Shown in pieces: positions 52,982 through 61,854 of a stretch of DNA of 64,000 bases. A model generated the notes under the pieces. It made no database searches, was not told the DNA's origin, and worked only from the letters and a program-made list of their open reading frames with translations. Origin of the DNA: DATAES01 sp963721305 (GTDB lineage: Bacteria > Actinomycetota > Acidimicrobiia > Acidimicrobiales > JACDCH01); assembly GCA_963721305.1 (NCBI GenBank), contig CAVRIR010000002.1, forward strand, positions 248,001 through 312,000, read 5' to 3'. Position numbers and translations under genes: made by a program. The number at the start of each line of letters is the position of its first letter. Within the stretch, counting starts at the first letter, position 1.

Positions 52982-55900
52982 TGACCAGTGCGCCACCGGT
53001 CGGCCAGGACATGCACCGGCTTGGTGAGCAGATCGAGCACGGAGAGCTCGCCGAGGAGGTCTTCCCGGAAGCTCGGTTCGGTCTCCGTCACGGCGTCCTT
53101 GAGCGCGGCATAGCGGTTTCGATAGCCCTGGAGCACGGCGCGGCACGACGACGCTGGCAGTCGGTCCTCGAAGCGGACGTGCAACTGCGTGATGCCCGTG
53201 CAGTGGTTGTCCTTGGTCTCCGGTATCGCGATCAAGGTGCGGCCGTCGCTGCGACCGCTGAACACGAGCAGCTCGCGTTCACTCGCAACGGTGTGCTTCG
53301 TGCCCCGCAACACCGGATCGCGCTCGATGCGAGACGGGATCTCGGCCGCGATGCCACCACGGTCGATCACCGATACGACCACCTCGTCGTCCGTGCCCGG
53401 ATCGCCCTCGATGCGGTAGCGGATCCAACCGGTCACCTCCTCGACCGCGGGGTCGAGGTCGGCCAGCGTGCGCAGTGTGCGATACGTCAGCGAGTCGCGC
53501 GGCGCGCCCGCGGCCATGACCGCCATGGCGAGCGGCACTTGCAGCAACGTCTCGTCGGATCGCGAGATGCCCACGGTCACCGTCTTCGCTTGATGCTTGA
53601 TCGCGTCGATCGGTCGCGTCAGCTCCTCGATGCCGCGCGTGAGCGCGACGGTGAGGTCATCGACGACCACCGCGGGCGTGCCGATCTTGCCGTGCTCGAT
53701 CTGATACGAGTCGAGAGGGCTGATGCCGAGTCCGTAGCGAAGCAGCGACGACAGCCGCACGGCGGTCGACGCCTCGAGATGACCGTCGTACGCGCCCGTG
53801 CGCAATCCGTCGAAGAAGCGCGCGCCGGCGGACTCGAGCGTCGGCCGCACGCGCCGCAGCAACTGATCGCCGTCGGCGCGGATGCCACCACCGAGCGACG
53901 ACACCGCATCCTCGATCGACGCGCGTGCTTCACGCAAGGGGAGCGCCTGCGCGTCGATGGCCAGCGCGGCTTCGTAGCCGAAGATGTGGCCGGCGATGCA
54001 CGAGAGCACGAACGCCAACGCGGGATGGGTCTCCGGAACCTTGATGATCTGCACCGCGGCCGAAAACCGCGCGTCGCCGTCGCTGGCGATGACGATCGGG
54101 ATCGCCTTGTGCGCGCGGAAGATGGCCACTTCCTTGGCGACGTCGTCCGCGTTCGAGCCCGTCAACCCGGCGGCACACACGAGGATGAGCGGTTCCGACG
54201 ACAGGTCGATGTGCTTCTTGTCCTCGGTCGAATCGCAGGCGATCGCCTTGTAGCAGAGCTCGGAGAGCTTGATCCGCACCTCGTTGGCGGCGATGCGGTT
54301 CGGGCCGTTGCCCACGATCGCCCAGTAACGCCGGGAGGGTGCGAGCTGCTGCGCGATCACGCTGATCTCAGGCCGTCGCTCAACCACGGTGGCCATGGCG
54401 TCGGGCAGGGCACGAAGCGCCGCGAGCAGCGCACGGTCGACGGTGCCGCCGACGGTCTCCGTGATGGCCGCCGCCAGCATGACTCCCGCCGCGATCTGGG
54501 AGTACAGCGCCTTCGTCGACGCCACCGACATCTCGACGTCACGACCGTCGGACGTGTAGAGGACGCCGTCCGCCTTGTCGGTGAGGTCGCTGTTGCGCCG
54601 GTTGACGATCGCGATCACGCGCCCACCTCGGGCACGCACGAGATCGACTGTGCGGTTGGTGTCGGTCGTGGTCCCCGACTGGCTGATGGCGACGACGAGC
54701 GTGTCGGACATGTCGGCGCGCAGGCCGAACCCGGACAACTCGGTGGCGAGTGAGGCGTCGATCCGGAGGCAGTCCGGAGCCATGTACTCGAGCGCGGATG
54801 CGAAGCTCAGGCCCGCCACATGCGCGGTGCCCTGGCCGATGGCGATGACGCGCGAAATCCGTCCGGACACGAGGTCGTCACGGATGTCGAGTGGCATGGT
54901 CTCGTCGGTGAGCGCAAGCTCGAGTTGACCATCGTGCTCGACGAGCTTGCCGCGCAACGTCTTGCGGAACGACGCCGGCGATTCGCTGATCTCCTTGAGG
55001 AGATAGTGCCGGTAGTTGCCGCGGTCGATGTCGCGCGTCGTGATCTGCGCGACGACGACGTCGTCTTCGGTGACCGGCAGAACGGTGCCGTCGTAGCCGA
55101 GCCGCTCGATTCCTTCCAGCGTTCCACCGCGCGAACTGTCGAGTGCGATCAGTTGCCCGCGACTCGCGGTCGGATTGAGGTCGTTCGCCGGCGTCTCGCC
55201 GTCCATGCGCACGTACCGGTTCGTCTCTTCGACGAGACCGTACGGTTCACTCGCGACGATGTAACCGTCGTCGATGAGACCGACGTACAACGCCTGACCG
55301 CTTCCTCGCAACGCGAGGAACACGTGATCGGGTGCGACCGACGAGCCCGCCGCGATCGCAACCGAGCCTTCGAACCCCGCGACCGTGCGCCGGAACGATT
55401 CCTTCAACTCGATGCCTTCGCGGAGTCGGCGCGACACGAGCGTCGGGATGACCTTGGCGTCGGTCGTGATGTCCGATGCGATGCGAAGGCCCTCGGCCGA
55501 CTTGAGATCGGCGAAGTTGTCGACATCGCCGTTCAGCGCGCCGACCACGTAGGGGCCGGCGTGCCCACCCTGTTCCTCGGAGTCGAGAGGATGCGCATTG
55601 GCCTGCGAGATGATGCCCACGCTGGCCCACCGCGTGTGGCCGAGGACGGTCACCTGGGCGGTGTCGGCGGCGAGGGCCAGGTGCAGCAACTCGTCGGCCG
55701 TGATCGCCTCTCGGAGCGAGCGGGTGTTGTCGCCCAGCTCACCGATCTCGGCCGCCGCTTTGTAGACGAAGCCCAACATGCCGTCGGCGGTGCGCACGGC
55801 GCCATTGCGGAACAACGGGTCGACGGCGCGCTGGTCGAGCAGCGCCCGGATGCCGGTGGAGGTCAGATCGAGCTCGTGGTCGCGCACGAGCAGGTGCAGC

Positions 55901-56409
55901 CCCGCGGAGTCGCGGCCCCGCACTTCGAGACGATCGATCGCGCTCAGCGCGACCTGGACGGACGTGAAGGCCTCGACGGCGGCTCGTCCGGATGCTCCGT
56001 TGAGGAGGTCGCCTACCGCCTCCGCGGTGCGCAGCCGATCCTTCGCGATCGCCCAACGCTCGTCGCGCACGCGCGCAAGTGCGGCGTTGACGCGTTCGAG
56101 CTCTGAGACCGCTTCGAGATCGAGGCGCGCGTCGAGCGCGGTGATCGCATCCGCGATCTGATCGGCGTCATGCGCGATCGCAGCGCGGAGATCGCGGGAC
56201 TGCAGCAGTGCTTCGACACCGGGCACGCCGCGCAACATCGCGTTGACGCGCTCCAACGCGTCGGCCGCATGCTCGAGTCGCGCGTCGAGCGACGCGATGT
56301 CGTCGAGCGCGAGGAGTTCGGCTACCGGATCGAGGAGCGCGAGGACCTCTGCACGAGCGGGGGCCGTCCGAGCCGTCCGTCGGCGGACGACGGCGATGAT
56401 GCCGCACAT
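52978..56409 (-). CDS. glmS: Oversized glutamine--fructose-6-phosphate aminotransferase (isomerising)
   Basis: 1143 residues against about 600 for normal GlmS. Cys2 of MCGIIAVV is the glutaminase nucleophile. A helical stretch of about 140 residues (10-150) separates it from RLEVRGRDSAG (161-170), where E. coli has it near residue 30. GHTRWAS (257-263), NAHPLDS and NGDVDNF complete the N-terminal domain. The SIS domains follow: GQGTAHVAG (about 524; the usual Cys is Gln), ISQSGTTTDTN, DVEMSVASTKA, and EDKKHIDLSSEPLIL. About 320 extra residues follow the second SIS domain (from about 820). Operon position after glmM supports a GlcN-6-P role. Confidence 0.9.
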   Translation of the reverse strand: MCGIIAVVRRRTARTAPARAEVLALLDPVAELLALDDIASLDARLEHAADALERVNAMLRGVPGVEALLQSRDLRAAIAHDADQIADAITALDARLDLEAVSELERVNAALARVRDERWAIAKDRLRTAEAVGDLLNGASGRAAVEAFTSVQVALSAIDRLEVRGRDSAGLHLLVRDHELDLTSTGIRALLDQRAVDPLFRNGAVRTADGMLGFVYKAAAEIGELGDNTRSLREAITADELLHLALAADTAQVTVLGHTRWASVGIISQANAHPLDSEEQGGHAGPYVVGALNGDVDNFADLKSAEGLRIASDITTDAKVIPTLVSRRLREGIELKESFRRTVAGFEGSVAIAAGSSVAPDHVFLALRGSGQALYVGLIDDGYIVASEPYGLVEETNRYVRMDGETPANDLNPTASRGQLIALDSSRGGTLEGIERLGYDGTVLPVTEDDVVVAQITTRDIDRGNYRHYLLKEISESPASFRKTLRGKLVEHDGQLELALTDETMPLDIRDDLVSGRISRVIAIGQGTAHVAGLSFASALEYMAPDCLRIDASLATELSGFGLRADMSDTLVVAISQSGTTTDTNRTVDLVRARGGRVIAIVNRRNSDLTDKADGVLYTSDGRDVEMSVASTKALYSQIAAGVMLAAAITETVGGTVDRALLAALRALPDAMATVVERRPEISVIAQQLAPSRRYWAIVGNGPNRIAANEVRIKLSELCYKAIACDSTEDKKHIDLSSEPLILVCAAGLTGSNADDVAKEVAIFRAHKAIPIVIASDGDARFSAAVQIIKVPETHPALAFVLSCIAGHIFGYEAALAIDAQALPLREARASIEDAVSSLGGGIRADGDQLLRRVRPTLESAGARFFDGLRTGAYDGHLEASTAVRLSSLLRYGLGISPLDSYQIEHGKIGTPAVVVDDLTVALTRGIEELTRPIDAIKHQAKTVTVGISRSDETLLQVPLAMAVMAAGAPRDSLTYRTLRTLADLDPAVEEVTGWIRYRIEGDPGTDDEVVVSVIDRGGIAAEIPSRIERDPVLRGTKHTVASERELLVFSGRSDGRTLIAIPETKDNHCTGITQLHVRFEDRLPASSCRAVLQGYRNRYAALKDAVTETEPSFREDLLGELSVLDLLTKPVHVLADRWRTGH

Positions 56410-56421
56410 AAGGATCGCAGT

Positions 56422-57762
56422 TTACGTTGCGGCTGAGGTGATGGCTTCGGCGAGTCGCGCGGCGACCGCGTCCGCCTCTTCCTGAGTGGGCGCTTCGACC
56501 ATGACGCGCACGAGCGGTTCCGTACCGCTGCGGCGAACGAGCACCCGTCCGTGGTCACCGAGCTCGTCCTGTGCCTTCGCGATGTCGCCCGCGATCTTGT
56601 CGTCGAGGCCCGCCATCTGCGAAGGCGTGAGGCGGACGTTGCGCAGCACCTGCGGAAGCCGCGTCATGACTTCGCTGACCTCGTGGAGCGTTCGGCCTGA
56701 TCGCTTGAGGACGTCGAGGAGCTGCAGGGCAGTGAGCAGGCCGTCACCCGTCGTGGCGAGGTGGGGGAAGATGATGTGACCGGATTGCTCGCCACCGAGC
56801 GAGTGACCTCCCCTGGCCAGCGTGTCGAGCACGAAGCGGTCGCCGACCGGCGTCTCGACGACGCTGATGCCGCGATCGCGCATCGCCAGCCGGAAGCCGA
56901 GGTTCGTCATGACCGTGACGACGACGGTGTTGTTCTTCAGCAGACCACGTTCGTGCAGGTCGATCGCGCAGGTCGCGATGATCTGGTCACCGTCGACGAG
57001 GTGTCCGTCGTGGTCGATCGCGAGGACCCGGTCCGCGTCTCCGTCGAAGGCCAGACCGACGTCGGCTCGCCCGTCGACGACCTTCGTGCGGAGGTCGTCG
57101 GGATGGGTCGATCCGCAGCCCTCGTTGATGTTCGTCCCGTCGGGATCGGCGTGGATCACGTCGACGTCAGCACCGAGCCGCCGAAGGACGTGGGGCGCGA
57201 TCGTCGTCGCGGAACCGTTGGCGCAATCGATCACGATGTGCAGGCCGGACAGGTCGCGGCCCTCGAGCGAGTCCTCGACCGCCTTCCCGTAGGCGAGCAG
57301 ATGCTCGGGACGAGCTTCCACGGTCCCGATGGCGTCACCTGTCGGCGACTGGTCCTTCTCGTGATGGCCCTGTACGAGTGCGTCGAGGGTCCGCTCCAGC
57401 GCCGCTTCGACGTCGTCGTCGAGCTTGCGCCCCGCCGGAGTGAACAGCTTGATGCCGTTGTCGGGGTAGAGGTTGTGCGACGCGGAGATCACCGCTCCGG
57501 CCGCGCCGGTGTTCGCGGCGGCCCACGCCACGGTCGGCGTCGGCACCACACCCAGTGTGCCGACGGTGACGCCCTCCGCCGTGAGGCCTGCTGTGAGCGC
57601 GGCTTCGAGCGACGGCCCCGAGATTCGCGTGTCTCGCCCGACGACGAAGCGATCGGCGCCGAGGACGCGTGCCGCGGCACGGCCCAGCGCGACGACCAAC
57701 TCGGGAGTGAGATCGAGGTTCGCGACTCCTCGAACTCCGTCGGTCCCGAACCGGAGCGTCAC
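56422..57762 (-). CDS. glmM: Phosphoglucosamine mutase
   Basis: 446 residues converting GlcN-6-P to GlcN-1-P for UDP-GlcNAc. Starts LRFGTDGVRGVAN. The phosphoserine loop is ISASHNLYPDNGIKLF, the metal loop DGDADRV, the sugar loop GGEQSGHI and the phosphate site RRSGTEPLVRVM. The ATG overlaps the rpsI stop by 4 bases; glmS follows after 12 bases. Confidence 0.97.
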   Translation of the reverse strand: MTLRFGTDGVRGVANLDLTPELVVALGRAAARVLGADRFVVGRDTRISGPSLEAALTAGLTAEGVTVGTLGVVPTPTVAWAAANTGAAGAVISASHNLYPDNGIKLFTPAGRKLDDDVEAALERTLDALVQGHHEKDQSPTGDAIGTVEARPEHLLAYGKAVEDSLEGRDLSGLHIVIDCANGSATTIAPHVLRRLGADVDVIHADPDGTNINEGCGSTHPDDLRTKVVDGRADVGLAFDGDADRVLAIDHDGHLVDGDQIIATCAIDLHERGLLKNNTVVVTVMTNLGFRLAMRDRGISVVETPVGDRFVLDTLARGGHSLGGEQSGHIIFPHLATTGDGLLTALQLLDVLKRSGRTLHEVSEVMTRLPQVLRNVRLTPSQMAGLDDKIAGDIAKAQDELGDHGRVLVRRSGTEPLVRVMVEAPTQEEADAVAARLAEAITSAAT

Positions 57763-58175
57763 CGCTTGCTGTACTGAGGCGCTTTCCTGGCCTTCTTCAG
57801 GCCGTACTTCTTCGACTCCTTCTCACGCGCGTCACGCGTGAGGAAGCCGGCCTTCTTCAGCGTCGGCCGCAGCTCCGTGTCGAGCTCGGCGAGCGCGCGG
57901 GCGATGCCGAGTCGCAAGGCACCGGCCTGTCCGGTCGGACCGCCACCCGAGATGCTGGCAAAGACGTCGTACACGTCCGCCGTCTCGCAGACCCGCAGCG
58001 GCTCGCTGAGGAGCTGGCGATGGGTCGGCGCCGGGAAGTAGTCGACGACGTCGCGCCCGTTGACCTTGATCGCGCCGCTGCCGGGACGGATCCAGACGCG
58101 GGCGATGGCGGCCTTGCGGCGGCCGGTCGTGAGGACGAGCGGCGCGTTCTTGACGTTGGCCGGAGGCTTGGGCAC
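57759..58175 (-). CDS. rpsI: 30S ribosomal protein S9
   Basis: 138 residues. TTGRRKAAIARVWIRPGSG near the N terminus, VNGRDVVDYF, SGGGPTGQAGALRLGIARAL, and the universal basic tail ending KARKAPQYSKR that reaches the decoding centre. GTG start at 58175 with GTAGGAG upstream gives MPKPPANVKNAPL. Eight bases after rplM. Confidence 0.96.
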   Translation of the reverse strand: MPKPPANVKNAPLVLTTGRRKAAIARVWIRPGSGAIKVNGRDVVDYFPAPTHRQLLSEPLRVCETADVYDVFASISGGGPTGQAGALRLGIARALAELDTELRPTLKKAGFLTRDAREKESKKYGLKKARKAPQYSKR

Positions 58176-58183
58176 GACGACTC

Positions 58184-58633
58184 CTACGATCGGCGACGAG
58201 CCGCTTCGAGGGCGAGCGGCTGTGGTTGTTGCGCGGCATGTGGATGGTTCGGGCCGGCGTACACCTTCAACTTCGAGAGCATCTGGCGACCGAGACGGTT
58301 CTTCGGGAGCATCCCGCGCACCGTGCGGCGGACCGCGTCGGTCGGCTTGGACGCGAGCAGATCGGCGTACGTCTGCTCCTTGAGACCACCCGGGTAGCCG
58401 GAGTGCCGGTGGACGAGCTTCTTCTCCGCCTTGCCGGCGGTGAGCACGATCTTGTCGGCGTTGATGACGATCACGTGATCGCCGGTGTCGATGTGGGGGG
58501 CGAAGATCGGCTTGTGCTTGCCGCGGAGGATGCGGGCCACCTCGGTCGCGACGCGGCCCAGCACGAGACCATCGGCATCCACGACATGCCAGGCACGCTG
58601 GATGTCGGTTGGCTTCGGGGTGTACGTCGGCAC
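58184..58633 (-). CDS. rplM: 50S ribosomal protein L13
   Basis: 149 residues. Starts PTYTPKPTDIQRAWHVVDADGLVLGR; GDHVIVINADKI, HRHSGYPGGLK and VRGMLPKNRLGRQMLSKLKVYAG are the L13 signatures. First gene of a long co-directional run. Confidence 0.97.
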   Translation of the reverse strand: MPTYTPKPTDIQRAWHVVDADGLVLGRVATEVARILRGKHKPIFAPHIDTGDHVIVINADKIVLTAGKAEKKLVHRHSGYPGGLKEQTYADLLASKPTDAVRRTVRGMLPKNRLGRQMLSKLKVYAGPNHPHAAQQPQPLALEAARRRS

Positions 58634-58703
58634 GCGGGGGGATCCTTCTCGTCTGCTCGGACCGCATCTCGGCAGGCGCGAAGGCGCACCGGAGCGACCG
58701 ACG

Positions 58704-58733
58704 ATGCTACGGGGCGAACGCCCAGGTCAGCAA
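58704..58733 (-). promoter_or_regulatory. Promoter of the rplM operon
   Basis: On the minus strand TTGCTG (58728-58733), 18-base spacer, TAGCAT (58704-58709), leaving about a 65-base leader before rplM. The leader was not found to contain a recognisable L13 autoregulatory structure. Confidence 0.5.
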
Positions 58734-58762
58734 GCGCGGGCCCGACCCTCGTGGGGCCAGGC

Positions 58763-60031
58763 TCACGCGGCCACCTCGACGACCAGGGCCGACGGCCCGA
58801 CCACGGGCTCGGCGACCCGGTCGCGGCGCCGGAGCACCGCCAGGCCCGCGAAACCACTGGCCAGGGCGGCGGTGGCGCCCAGCGCGATCGACCATCGGGT
58901 CCCGTAGGCCTGGGCGAGCCAACCGGCCAGCGGGCCGCCGATCGGGGTCGATCCGAGGAAGAGGATCGAGTACAGGGCCATGACCCGACCCCGCATGGCC
59001 GGAATGGACTCAAGTTGCAGCGCGGTCATGGTCGCCGAGAGGAACGCGATGCCCGTGGCGCCGGCGAGCGCACCGGCCAGTCCCGCGGTGAGCGGGGTCG
59101 GGGCGAGCGCGACGAGGAAGCTGGCGAAGCCGAGGCCGACGGCGGCGCGGGCCAGCAGCCGGTTGTCCATGGTCGTGCGCCGGGCGATGAGCAGCGAACC
59201 GATGAGCGATCCGACGCTGAAGATCGTCGTGATGAATGCATACGTGTTGTCGTTGCCGTGCAGCTCGTGCTCCGCGAACAGCGGGAGCAGCACCTGCCAG
59301 TTGAACGACAGGGTGGCGACGACCCCCATCAACACGATGGCCAGACGGAGCTCGTCGTTGTGCCACACGTACCGGAAGCCCTCCAAGATCTGGCCCTTCT
59401 CCTTGGGCACGCGCTCGTTGAGGTGCAGCTGCTCGGGCCGGATCATCGCCAGCGCGATGAGCATCGCGACGAACGACGCCGCGTTCGTGACGAAGCACCA
59501 TCCGATCCCGACGCTGTTGATGAGCCAAGCGGCGAGCGCGGGACCGACCACGCGCGATCCGGTGATGAGCGCGCTGTTGAGGCTCACGGCGTTCGCCATC
59601 TCGTCCTCACTGACGAGCTCCGTGATCATCACTCGGCGAGAAGGGTTGTCGAACGCGTTGGCGGTGCCGGTGAGCGCGGCGAGGACGAACACGCCAGCCA
59701 CCGTGATGTGCCCGCTCAGGACGAACAGACCGAGCACGAGCGCGAAGACCATCATCGCCGTCTGCGTGACGAACATCAGGCGGCGCTTGTCCACCCGATC
59801 GGAGATCACGCCTGCCCAAGCGCCGAACACGAGCACGGGCAGGAACTGGAAGGCGGTGACCAGCCCGAGCGCGACGCCCGAGTCGGTCAGCTGAAGGACG
59901 AGGAGCACCTGCGCGATGAACTGCAACCAGGTGCCGACCTGGCTGATCGTCTGGCCGACGAAGAACACCCGGAAGTTCCGAACGCGAAGGGAACGGAACG
60001 TCTCGCCCGTGGCGTGTCGCAGGCGGGTCAC
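58763..60031 (-). CDS. MFS transporter, EntS/DHA3-like
   Basis: 422 residues with about 12 transmembrane helices. NFRVFFVGQTISQVGTWLQFIAQVLLV and GAWAGVISDRVDKRRLM (inter-helix 2-3 MFS signature) match the drug:proton antiporter-3/enterobactin-exporter group. It probably exports a small hydrophobic compound. The start overlaps the MarR regulator stop by 4 bases, so the pair is regulated together. Confidence 0.92.
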   Translation of the reverse strand: MTRLRHATGETFRSLRVRNFRVFFVGQTISQVGTWLQFIAQVLLVLQLTDSGVALGLVTAFQFLPVLVFGAWAGVISDRVDKRRLMFVTQTAMMVFALVLGLFVLSGHITVAGVFVLAALTGTANAFDNPSRRVMITELVSEDEMANAVSLNSALITGSRVVGPALAAWLINSVGIGWCFVTNAASFVAMLIALAMIRPEQLHLNERVPKEKGQILEGFRYVWHNDELRLAIVLMGVVATLSFNWQVLLPLFAEHELHGNDNTYAFITTIFSVGSLIGSLLIARRTTMDNRLLARAAVGLGFASFLVALAPTPLTAGLAGALAGATGIAFLSATMTALQLESIPAMRGRVMALYSILFLGSTPIGGPLAGWLAQAYGTRWSIALGATAALASGFAGLAVLRRRDRVAEPVVGPSALVVEVAA

Positions 60032-60495
60032 GTCGAACGATCGGATGTGAGTCGTTCGAGGACGGGGATGGCGGCTTCGAGCGCCGAGATCTCTGAGGGG
60101 TCGAGCGTGCGGAGGCGCTTGGCCAACCAGGCGTTCTTGCGAGTGCGGTTGCGCTCGAGGCGTCGACCGCCGTCGGCGGTGATCGACAGCCGAGAGACCC
60201 GGCGGTCGCCCGGATCGATCTCTCGTCGGACGAGTCCCGCCGCCTCGAGGCCCTTGACCACCTTGGTGACCATGGGCGACGAAACGTGCTCCACCTTGGC
60301 GAGGTCGCCCAGGGTGATCGGCTGGCGCCTGCTGATCGTGGCCAACGCCGATGCCTGCGTTGCCGTGAGGTCGATGTTCTGCTGTCGCAACTGGCGTGTG
60401 AGCGGCACGAGCGCCAGGCGCACGCGGCTCGCCAGCACGGCCAGGTCGTCCTTCGTGTCGGTCGCCGGTGCGGTCATGGCCATATTGTTCACCAA
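60028..60495 (-). CDS. MarR-family transcriptional regulator
   Basis: 155 residues with a winged-helix core: LTATQASALATI, ITLGDLAKVEHVSSPMVTKVVKGLEAAGLVRRE, and the wing DPGDRRVSRLSIT. Presumably represses itself and the MFS gene. Start ambiguous among TTG 60495, ATG 60483 and ATG 60477. The AT-rich sequence upstream includes GTTATGTAAC (60496-60505), a small palindrome that could be part of an operator. Confidence 0.92.
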   Translation of the reverse strand: MVNNMAMTAPATDTKDDLAVLASRVRLALVPLTRQLRQQNIDLTATQASALATISRRQPITLGDLAKVEHVSSPMVTKVVKGLEAAGLVRREIDPGDRRVSRLSITADGGRRLERNRTRKNAWLAKRLRTLDPSEISALEAAIPVLERLTSDRST

Positions 60496-60565
60496 GTTAT
60501 GTAACCAGGCAAACTAATTCGCCATTCCCGTCCCCGAAGCTGACCCTGCCCGAACTGACACTGCC

Positions 60566-60617
60566 CGAACTCCGGGGAGAAACGGGCGCCATGGCGCCCG
60601 TTTCCATCCAACATTCG
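60566..60617 (-). terminator. Hairpin repeat copy 7, after truA
   Basis: Seven bases after the truA stop, sense orientation, loop CATG, consensus flanks on both sides. Almost identical to copy 4. Confidence 0.8.
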
Positions 60618-60624
60618 GCGGGCG

Positions 60625-61410
60625 TCAGTAGGTGACTTGCCAGAGGCACAGGCCGTGGGGCGGCGCCACGTTGCCGGCGTTGGCGCGGTCGAGCGAGCGG
60701 ACGATCCCGCTCACGTCACCGGCGCGCTTGCGGCCGAGCCCCACGTCGGTGAGGGTGCCGACGACCGAGCGGACCATCTGATGGCAGAAGGCGTTCGCTT
60801 CGATCCAGAAGCGCAGCAGGCAGCCGTCGTCGCTGTCCACCTGCTCCCATCGTGCGTCGATCACCCGGCGAACAAGCGTCGCATCGGGGGCCGGCCGGCG
60901 GCAGAAGGCGCTGAAGTCGTGCTCGCCGATCAACGGGTCGCATGCGAGCCGCATCGCGGCCAGGTCGAGCGGACGGTCGATCCACCACGACGTCGCCGCG
61001 AGGAAGGGCGACGGTGTCGGCTGGTTGAGGATCGTGTAGCGGTACCGGCGACTCTTCGCCGAGAAGCGGGCATCGAACTCGTCGTCCGCGGCACACAGGT
61101 CGCGCACGGAGATGGCCGGGCGCAGCAACTTGTTGATGCCGCGCTCGAGTGCGGCGGGATCGAGGCGATCGGCATCAGCATTGAAGCTGACGACCTGTCC
61201 CCACCCGTGCACGCCCGCATCCGTCCGGCCGGCGCAGCTCAACTCGATCGGGTGGCCGAGGACGCGCTCGATCGCGTCGGTGAGCGTGCCGCCCACGGTC
61301 GCCGGCCCGTCCTTCTGCGCGGCGAAGCCCGCGAACCCCGTCCCGTCGTACGCCACGGTGGCGCGCACCCGCACGCGGGCCGGCAGCGATGCTTCCTCGA
61401 ACAGGGTCAC
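60625..61410 (-). CDS. truA: tRNA pseudouridine(38-40) synthase
   Basis: 261 residues. The catalytic Asp is in CAGRTDAGVHGWGQV (about residues 60-74). RVRATVAYDGTGFAGF at the N terminus, SRRYRYTILN, and CHQMVRSVVGTLTDVG are the other TruA motifs. Modifies the tRNA anticodon stem-loop. Follows rplQ in the usual actinobacterial order. Confidence 0.96.
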   Translation of the reverse strand: MTLFEEASLPARVRVRATVAYDGTGFAGFAAQKDGPATVGGTLTDAIERVLGHPIELSCAGRTDAGVHGWGQVVSFNADADRLDPAALERGINKLLRPAISVRDLCAADDEFDARFSAKSRRYRYTILNQPTPSPFLAATSWWIDRPLDLAAMRLACDPLIGEHDFSAFCRRPAPDATLVRRVIDARWEQVDSDDGCLLRFWIEANAFCHQMVRSVVGTLTDVGLGRKRAGDVSGIVRSLDRANAGNVAPPHGLCLWQVTY

Positions 61411-61417
61411 CGTTCGA

Positions 61418-61463
61418 TTCTGGCGTCAGGAGCGGCGGATATCCGCCGGATCCGACGCCAGAA
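61418..61463 (-). terminator. Nested hairpin between rplQ and truA
   Basis: Outer stem TTCTGGCGTC/GACGCCAGAA enclosing an inner perfect palindrome CGGCGGATATCCGCCG. It lies 12 bases after the rplQ stop and probably ends or attenuates the ribosomal-protein transcript before truA. Confidence 0.7.
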
Positions 61464-61474
61464 CGGCAGAGCCG

Positions 61475-61846
61475 TCAGACGAGTTCGATGCGGGCCATCG
61501 GCGCGTTGTCGCCGTGGCGGGGTCCGAGCTTCAGGATCCGCGTGTAGCCGCCGTTGCGATCGGCGTAGCGCGGGCCGATGTCGTCGAAGAGCTTGGCCGT
61601 CATCTCGCGATCGCCGAGGTAGGCCTGCACCTGACGGATCTGGTGGAGCCGCACGTCGGGATCAACCGATGCACGCTTCGCCTTCGTGATCACCTTCTCG
61701 GCGACGGGGCGCAGTGCCTTCGCCTTCGCCTCGGTCGTGACCAGCGTCTCGGCGGCCACGAGCGACGCGACGAGGTTGGCCATCATCAGCCGCTGATGCG
61801 CGGCGTCGCCGCCGAACCGGCGGCCCTTGCGGGGACGTGCGGGCAT
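61475..61846 (-). CDS. rplQ: 50S ribosomal protein L17
   Basis: 123 residues. ARPRKGRRFGGDAAHQRLMMANLVASL, TTEAKAKALRPVAEKVITKAK and GGYTRILKLGPRHGDNAPMARIELV are the L17 family sequence from start to end. Eight bases after rpoA. Confidence 0.97.
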   Translation of the reverse strand: MPARPRKGRRFGGDAAHQRLMMANLVASLVAAETLVTTEAKAKALRPVAEKVITKAKRASVDPDVRLHQIRQVQAYLGDREMTAKLFDDIGPRYADRNGGYTRILKLGPRHGDNAPMARIELV

Positions 61847-61854
61847 CTGGCCAC

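Noticed and set aside
52906..56106. Two long plus-strand open frames across glmS (615 and 428 residues)
   Set aside because: Both antisense to the glmS motifs; no family sequence in them.
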